Below, one piece after another: positions 7,447 through 11,699 of a stretch of 11,699 nucleotides of DNA. The first letter of the stretch is position 1; the number at the start of each line of letters is the position of its first letter. The DNA is taken from the NCBI GenBank assembly GCA_026992695.1, contig JALWYP010000462.1:1-11699 (forward strand), given 5' to 3'. Origin of the DNA: Flavobacteriaceae bacterium (GTDB taxonomy: Bacteria; Bacteroidota; Bacteroidia; Flavobacteriales; Flavobacteriaceae). The position numbers and the translations under genes are program-made. The notes below the pieces were generated by a model. The model was not told the origin of the DNA. It was given only the letters and a program-made list of their open reading frames with translations, and did no database searches.

Positions 7447-8700
7447 ATGCATCAACAACGAAGTTTACAAATAGATTGGATTACAGTTGGCTTGTATCTG
7501 GCATTGATTGCCATAGGTTGGATGAATATTTATTCGGCTTCTATAAATGATTCGGTAACACACTTTTTTGATTTTAACCAAATCTATGTAAAGCAATTAT
7601 TTTTTATAGGTTTAAGTTTGCTTCTTATCCTTTTTATTTTGGCATTGGATGCCAAGTTCTACGAACGATTTTCAAGTATTATTTATATGGCTTCGATGTT
7701 ATCGTTAATAGGACTCTTTATTTTCGGAAAAAATGTTAATGGAGCAACCTCTTGGTATGCCATTGGCAGTTTTACCTTTCAACCCAGTGAGTTTGCCAAG
7801 ATTGCTACGGCGTTGGCATTAGCCAAATACGTAAGCGACATTCAAACTGATATTAAAGAGATTAAAGACCAGTTACGAGCATTTCTCATCATTGCTATTC
7901 CTGCACTTTTAATTATTCCACAACCCGATCCGGGTAGTGCGTTGGTGTATGCGGCATTTTTATTTCCATTGTACCGAGAAGGGCTTCCATCATGGTATTT
8001 GTTAGTTGGTTTTATATTTGCCGGTTTGTTTGTAGCTACTTTGGCATTTGGTGTTGTTTGGGTGGTCTCGGCTATTATTATAATTCTTGCTGTTTTGTTT
8101 TTCAGAAAAAGAAAAAAACGCCCATCAAAAAGAATGTATTTATTGGCATTAATTGCCGGTATTGGGTTTGTTTTTTCGGTAAATTATATTTTTTATAATG
8201 TTTTTGAACAACGTCATCGAGATCGTTTTAACTTGGTATTGGGTAAAAAAGTAGATGCAAAAGGAATTGGCTACAATACCAAACAAAGTGAGATTGCCAT
8301 TGGTAGTGGCGGTTGGTTTGGAAAAGGATGGACACAAGGAACACAAACCAAAGGAAATTTTGTTCCCGAACAACACACCGATTATATCTTTAGCACCGTT
8401 GGTGAAGAATGGGGGTTTACGGGTAGCCTAACAGTTGTTTTGTTATTTGTGTTTTTAATCATCAGATTGTTAATCCTAGCCGAACGCCAAAAATCCCAAT
8501 TTAGTCGAGTTTACGGATATAGTGTTGCAGCCATTTTGTTTGTACATTTTTTAGTAAATATTGGCATGGTAACCGGCTTGTTACCTACCATTGGTATTCC
8601 GTTGCCGTTTTTTAGTTATGGCGGTTCAGGACTATGGGGCTTTACCATTTTACTATTCATCTTCATAAGATTAGATGCTTCTAATTATATTAACCGGTGA
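7447..8700 (+). CDS. rodA: SEDS peptidoglycan glycosyltransferase RodA
   Basis: RodA polymerises lipid II into glycan strands and works with PBP2 in the elongasome at the inner membrane. The 417-aa protein is strongly hydrophobic, with about ten membrane helices. SEDS signatures are intact: NGATSW (98-103), FQPSEFAK (111-118), PQPDPGSA (158-165), PEQHTDYIF, whose Asp312 corresponds to the essential extracellular-loop aspartate of the family, GEEWG (319-323) and the terminal PLPFFSYGGSG (385-395). A basic loop, FRKRKKRPSKR, sits mid-protein before the following helix. The protein is longer than Escherichia coli RodA (about 370 aa). Assignment as RodA rather than the divisome homologue FtsW follows from linkage to mreBCD and mrdA. 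A 167-bp spacer with a repeat separates it from mrdA; cotranscription remains likely because no terminator is visible. Confidence 0.95.
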   Translation: MHQQRSLQIDWITVGLYLALIAIGWMNIYSASINDSVTHFFDFNQIYVKQLFFIGLSLLLILFILALDAKFYERFSSIIYMASMLSLIGLFIFGKNVNGATSWYAIGSFTFQPSEFAKIATALALAKYVSDIQTDIKEIKDQLRAFLIIAIPALLIIPQPDPGSALVYAAFLFPLYREGLPSWYLLVGFIFAGLFVATLAFGVVWVVSAIIIILAVLFFRKRKKRPSKRMYLLALIAGIGFVFSVNYIFYNVFEQRHRDRFNLVLGKKVDAKGIGYNTKQSEIAIGSGGWFGKGWTQGTQTKGNFVPEQHTDYIFSTVGEEWGFTGSLTVVLLFVFLIIRLLILAERQKSQFSRVYGYSVAAILFVHFLVNIGMVTGLLPTIGIPLPFFSYGGSGLWGFTILLFIFIRLDASNYINR

Positions 8701-8738
8701 TAAATAGATGTAAAATCTAAGGAAATTAAAACTTCATA

Positions 8739-9488
8739 TCAATCAAAACTATAAGCCAATCCGGTTTTTAATCGGTAGTGCGAATTTTGTATCCCAAGTG
8801 CCGGATAAGTATCGTAGGCAAATGTATGGGTGACTTTAAATAAAAAGTTTTTGTGTATCTTAAAAATCAAGGAGGATTCCATGGCAATTCTATAATCGCC
8901 AAACTGTTTTAACAACGGCTGATAATAGGTAGTGCTAACAATAGAAATGTGATCATTAGGATACATACTAAACGAAAAATAACTGCTGGAACGAACATCT
9001 CTGTTAATGGCTGTACCGTCTGAGAGTTCTTCATGTTCGTACATTATAAGTGAACCTAAATAAAATTTATACTTTTCAGAACTCGATAATTTAAAACGAA
9101 ATCCCGTTCCTGCCAATCCTCTAAAATCAATTTTTGAAATTTTATTATACTGTGCTTGAAGAAAAGCCTCCCAAACCAATCTGGGTTTTATTTTGTAATT
9201 GTATCGTAGATGTTGAATACCGCTATTTGAAAAATCATTGTTTTCAATTTTAATAAAATTAAGTTGGTTTTTAAACAGAATTAATGATTTTTTGGTTTTG
9301 TATTGCACGTGTATATCATTTGAAACAATAATAAATTCGTTTTGATTCCGTGCAAAAGTTACATCTAATGTTGTAGAACCCGACCAACCTGTAGTGTCTG
9401 TAACTTTTCGTAACGATTCGACATTTAATATTTGTGCAGAAGCAAGCGTGCTTATAAAAAGCAAGGTAAAAAAGGCAAGAGATTTCAT
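8739..9488 (-). CDS. DUF481-like outer-membrane beta-barrel protein
   Basis: The 249-aa product begins with a clear Sec signal peptide: Lys2, a hydrophobic core, and ASA before the likely cleavage after residue 18. The mature part alternates polar and hydrophobic residues in strands, is rich in Tyr, Phe and Ser, and ends with YSFD, a near-terminal aromatic typical of outer-membrane barrels. Segments such as TGWSGSTTLDVTFARNQNEF and the LRYNYKIKPRLVWEAFLQAQ stretch resemble the DUF481 family (YdiY-like salt-induced outer-membrane proteins). The family assignment is by pattern recognition, and the function is unknown. It is a single gene, convergent with rodA (38 bp between stops) and divergent from the antiporter (85 bp between starts), with a -7 element on its own strand. 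Confidence 0.78.
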   Translation of the reverse strand: MKSLAFFTLLFISTLASAQILNVESLRKVTDTTGWSGSTTLDVTFARNQNEFIIVSNDIHVQYKTKKSLILFKNQLNFIKIENNDFSNSGIQHLRYNYKIKPRLVWEAFLQAQYNKISKIDFRGLAGTGFRFKLSSSEKYKFYLGSLIMYEHEELSDGTAINRDVRSSSYFSFSMYPNDHISIVSTTYYQPLLKQFGDYRIAMESSLIFKIHKNFLFKVTHTFAYDTYPALGIQNSHYRLKTGLAYSFD

Positions 9489-9535
9489 AAATTATTGTTA
9501 GTTAGTTATTGCGAATTTACTAAAATTTTTCATAG

Positions 9536-9543
9536 CAAAAATA
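9536..9543 (-). promoter_or_regulatory. Possible -7 box for the DUF481-like gene
   Basis: On the minus strand this reads TATTTTTG, an exact TAnnTTTG match, 47 bp upstream of the ATG at 9488. The only nearby TTG on that strand (9558-9560) is 14 bp away, shorter than usual, so the -33 element is uncertain. Confidence 0.45.
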
Positions 9544-9549
9544 TTGGTT

Positions 9550-9557
9550 TATCTTAG
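9550..9557 (+). promoter_or_regulatory. Possible -7 box for the antiporter gene
   Basis: TATCTTAG differs from the TAnnTTTG consensus at one position and lies 16 bp before the ATG at 9574. No convincing -33 element is seen. If real, the leader is very short and the upstream TTG at 9544 cannot be the start codon. Confidence 0.35.
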
Positions 9558-9573
9558 CAAAAAAATCATACAA

Positions 9574-10815
9574 ATGGACTATTTTTTCATTGTTTCGGTA
9601 TTGGTGGTTTTAGCAGCTTTATTTGGTTATTTAAATGTTCGGTTTTTAAAACTTCCAAACACCATTGGGCTAATGCTAATTACCATTTTATTTACACTGG
9701 GAATTTTTTTATTTAGTTATTTTGATAATACACTATTAGAAGCCGAAAAATATATTATTCACCAAATAGATTTTAGAATGGTATTACTTGACATCATGTT
9801 AAGTTTCATGCTATTTGCCGGTGCCTTACACACCAATTTTGAGCAACTCAAAGTGCAACGTTTGCCGGTATTGGCTTTTTCTACTTCCGGTGTACTGGTT
9901 TCAACTTTTTTAGTAGGTACGGCAATGTATTTTATTTTACAATTAATAGGTTTACAAGTAGATTTTATTTATACACTCTTGTTTGGCGCACTTATCTCTC
10001 CTACCGATCCTATCGCTGTTTTAGGAATTTTAAAAAAAGCCAACGTACCTAAAAAATTGGAAGTAAAAATTGTTGGAGAATCATTGTTTAACGATGGTGT
10101 GGGCGTAGTGGTTTTTCTTACTATCTACCAAATTGCACAATTAGGAATTGACGAAATAGAAGTGATGCATATAGTAGAATTGTTTGCAAAAGAAGTGATA
10201 GGTGGCATAGGTCTAGGTTTGCTATTGGGTTGGATTACCTATAAATTAATGAAATCTATAGACGATTACGATATCGAAGTAATTATTACACTAGCTGCTG
10301 TTATGATGGGAACCGTTATTGCACATAAATTACATCTCTCGGCTCCTCTGGCAATGGTAACCGCCGGATTAATTGTAGGAAACGACACGGTACGAGGTTC
10401 GGCAATGTCTGAAATCACCGAAAGTTACGTAGATAAATTTTGGGAACTCATCGACATTTTACTCAATACTATTTTATTTGTATTAATAGGAATGGAAATT
10501 CTTGTGCTTACCTTTGATATGCACTATTTAATTGCCGGAGTTATCGCGGTTCCAACTATCTTATTGTGTCGATATTTATCACTAAAAGGACCCATTAATT
10601 TCTTTAAAAAACGCTTGGATTTTGTTCCAAAAACCGGAATTATTATGACTTGGGGGGGACTTAGAGGTGGTATCTCTATCGCATTGGCATTAGGACTTAC
10701 TCAAGAAATGCATCGCGATTTGTTTTTGGTAATCACTTATGTAGTGGTTGTTTTCTCTATTTTGGTACAAGGGCTTACCGTAGGTAAATTGGTAAAAAAG
10801 CTTAAAGAAGACTAA
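9574..10815 (+). CDS. CPA1-family Na+/H+ antiporter, NhaP type
   Basis: This is an inner-membrane cation:proton antiporter, probably exchanging Na+ (or K+) for H+ in pH and salt homeostasis. The 413-aa protein is almost wholly membrane-embedded, with roughly 12 helices. Family signatures are FAGALH (81-86), SPTDPIAVL around Thr144-Asp145-Pro146, GESLFNDGVG with the ion-binding Asn173-Asp174 pair characteristic of electroneutral CPA1 exchangers, and WGGLRGG (360-366). The ATG at 9574 was chosen over an in-frame TTG at 9544 because the family starts close to the first helix (DYFFIVSVLVVLAALFG) and a promoter-like element lies between the two codons. It ends with a short lysine-rich tail (KLVKKLKED) and no RCK/TrkA_C domain. 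The CBS-domain gene converges with it directly. Ion specificity cannot be read from the sequence. Confidence 0.93.
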   Translation: MDYFFIVSVLVVLAALFGYLNVRFLKLPNTIGLMLITILFTLGIFLFSYFDNTLLEAEKYIIHQIDFRMVLLDIMLSFMLFAGALHTNFEQLKVQRLPVLAFSTSGVLVSTFLVGTAMYFILQLIGLQVDFIYTLLFGALISPTDPIAVLGILKKANVPKKLEVKIVGESLFNDGVGVVVFLTIYQIAQLGIDEIEVMHIVELFAKEVIGGIGLGLLLGWITYKLMKSIDDYDIEVIITLAAVMMGTVIAHKLHLSAPLAMVTAGLIVGNDTVRGSAMSEITESYVDKFWELIDILLNTILFVLIGMEILVLTFDMHYLIAGVIAVPTILLCRYLSLKGPINFFKKRLDFVPKTGIIMTWGGLRGGISIALALGLTQEMHRDLFLVITYVVVVFSILVQGLTVGKLVKKLKED

Positions 10816-11277
10816 CTACCAACTATGTCCTTTTAATTTTAATGCTGCTTTTAACACGTCTTTTTGGCTAATTAGTCCTACTAATTTACCGTCTTTAACA
10901 ATGGGGAAACGCCTTCTTCGAGAGTTTAAAAATTTATCTGCCGCATCAAAAACATTCATTTCTCCATCTATGGTTTCAACCTCTCTTGCCATATGTTCTT
11001 CCACTTTCACATCTTCCAAAGGTTGGTTATAATACCGGCTTTGACTTATTTGTTTCATACAATCTCCTTCCGAGATAATACCCACCAATTCATTATTCTC
11101 ATTCACAACAGGTGCTCCCGAAATCTTTTTCTTAATAAGCACATTCATTACCTCCAAAACACATTGCTCCGGTTTAAATGTGATGAGTTTTGTACTCATA
11201 TAATCCGATACTTTAATTTTTTCCAAACTTCCTTTCTTTGAAGAAACTCTCTTTCCTATATAATTTTTAATTCCCAT
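10816..11277 (-). CDS. Two-CBS-domain protein
   Basis: This small cytoplasmic protein of 153 aa consists of a basic N-terminal extension (1-22) and two tandem CBS motifs, at about 23-79 and 92-147. Both end in the typical strand-helix signature: GIISEGD (66-72) and GLISQKD (134-140). CBS pairs form a Bateman module that usually binds adenine nucleotides and regulates a partner; no catalytic domain is attached here. It resembles stand-alone CBS proteins common in flavobacteria, whose targets are unknown to me. Its TAG stop lies directly next to the TAA stop of the antiporter, with no bases between, so the two genes converge. CBS domains regulate some ion transporters, but this arrangement does not establish a functional link. 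It is divergent from the peptidase gene. Confidence 0.92.
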   Translation of the reverse strand: MGIKNYIGKRVSSKKGSLEKIKVSDYMSTKLITFKPEQCVLEVMNVLIKKKISGAPVVNENNELVGIISEGDCMKQISQSRYYNQPLEDVKVEEHMAREVETIDGEMNVFDAADKFLNSRRRRFPIVKDGKLVGLISQKDVLKAALKLKGHSW

Positions 11278-11399
11278 AATAACTGCTCTTAATATTCAAT
11301 GAATACGTCGGAAAATTTTGTGTTTCCTTTCGGAAAATAGAAGATAATAAAAACCTGCTGAAAAATTTTGTATTTTTAAGCACGAAAAAAATTCCACTA
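11278..11399. other. Divergent intergenic region with two near-identical AT-rich repeats
   Basis: This 122-bp region separates the CBS-protein gene from the peptidase gene and must carry both starts. It contains a 16-bp sequence at 11310-11325 repeated at 11360-11375 with 14 of 16 identical bases, exactly 50 bp apart, sharing the core AAAATTTTGT. There are also two CGGAAAAT copies at 11309-11316 and 11331-11338. A TATTTTTA close to the -7 consensus lies at 11371-11378. No -33 element is convincing. Confidence 0.45.
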
Positions 11400-11699
11400 A
11401 TGAAACGTTTTAACTCCCTCCTTTCCTTTTTACTAATACTTGCATTAATTTATTACAGTTTTTCTTCCCTTATGCCCAAAAAAGCAGCTCCTGCATCTAT
11501 TGATAAGACACTTTTTTCTGCCGAGAGAGCACTTGTTCCTTTAAAAGAAATTACCAAAGCACCACATTATCTAGGCACGAAAGAACACGAGCGAGTTAGA
11601 AATTATTTAGTTTCCGAATTAAAAAAATTGGGACTACAACCCGAAGTACAAGAAGGTTTTGTGTTAAATACCAAATGGAAAAGTTTAGATAAATCTAAA
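11400..11699 (+). CDS. M28-family metallopeptidase, N-terminal part (truncated by window)
   Basis: An open frame starts with ATG at 11400 and stays open for 100 codons to the window edge. It begins with a basic residue pair and a membrane helix or uncleaved signal anchor (about residues 5-24). The SAERALVPLKEITKAPHYLG (40-59) and TKEHERVRNYLVSELKKLGL (60-79) stretches follow. The pattern of 'choose-close-to-home' residues HxLGT-x-EHxxVRxYLxxxLxxLGLxP is typical of the N-terminus of membrane-anchored M28 (aminopeptidase Y/FXNA-like) zinc exopeptidases common in Bacteroidota. The metal-binding and catalytic residues lie beyond the right edge, so activity cannot be judged. It is transcribed away from the CBS-protein gene. 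Confidence 0.8.
   Translation, partial: MKRFNSLLSFLLILALIYYSFSSLMPKKAAPASIDKTLFSAERALVPLKEITKAPHYLGTKEHERVRNYLVSELKKLGLQPEVQEGFVLNTKWKSLDKSK

Noticed and set aside
7992..8376. Short open frames on both strands inside rodA
   Set aside because: They overlap intact SEDS coding sequence in other frames and look like random low-complexity translation.
8701..8738. Bidirectional terminator between rodA and the DUF481-like gene
   Set aside because: Only a 4-bp inverted repeat (AGAT/ATCT) is visible, too weak to call.
9544..9573. TTG start at 9544 that would lengthen the antiporter by 10 residues
   Set aside because: The extension is hydrophilic and not family-like, a promoter-like element (9550-9557) lies inside it, and the ATG at 9574 places the first helix normally.
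10993..11241. Plus-strand open frame of 82 codons antisense to the CBS-protein gene
   Set aside because: It is rich in His, Phe and Ile as expected from reversed CBS codons and matches no known family, whereas the minus-strand frame has two clear CBS signatures.
1..11699. CRISPR array, prophage, transposon, defence system or novel multi-gene system
   Set aside because: No spaced repeats, integrase, transposase, nuclease or unrecognised gene cluster is present; nearly all coding capacity belongs to known families.

Overview
The window reads as chromosomal DNA of a Bacteroidota member, most likely class Flavobacteriia. The DNA is AT-rich with A/T-biased third codon positions. Several gene starts are preceded by the Bacteroidota -7 promoter element TAnnTTTG rather than a TATAAT box. 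The gene order purH-mreB-mreC-mreD-mrdA-rodA also fits flavobacteria as I recall them. The species cannot be named from sequence alone.

Layout. Positions 1-38 are a degenerate tandem heptamer (ACTGNNN) that abuts the stop codon of a minus-strand MacB/FtsX-type ABC permease (40-1293). A 119-bp divergent promoter region follows. Then comes a plus-strand block of purH (1413-2951), mreB (3017-4045), mreC (4099-4911), mreD (4901-5407), mrdA/PBP2 (5411-7279) and rodA (7447-8700). A convergent minus-strand gene encodes a secreted DUF481-like outer-membrane beta-barrel (8739-9488). Divergent from it is a CPA1/NhaP-type Na+/H+ antiporter (9574-10815). This meets a minus-strand two-CBS-domain protein (10816-11277) stop codon to stop codon. 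A plus-strand gene for a probable M28-family metallopeptidase begins at 11400 and runs off the right edge.

How the genes work together. mreB, mreC, mreD, mrdA and rodA encode the rod/elongasome complex: actin-like filament, periplasmic scaffold, membrane adaptor, peptidoglycan transpeptidase and SEDS glycosyltransferase. purH supplies IMP for purine synthesis and appears linked by position only, because mreB has its own promoter-like element just after the purH stop. The flanking genes are separate units concerned with transport and the cell envelope.

No gap exceeds 300 bp; the largest is 167 bp (7280-7446). I found no tRNA, rRNA, CRISPR array, insertion sequence, prophage or defence genes. 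I do not see a previously undescribed system here. The points worth a second look are small: the heptamer tract, a repeat-bearing spacer between mrdA and rodA, a possible Cys/His metal site in PBP2, and a few intergenic features.
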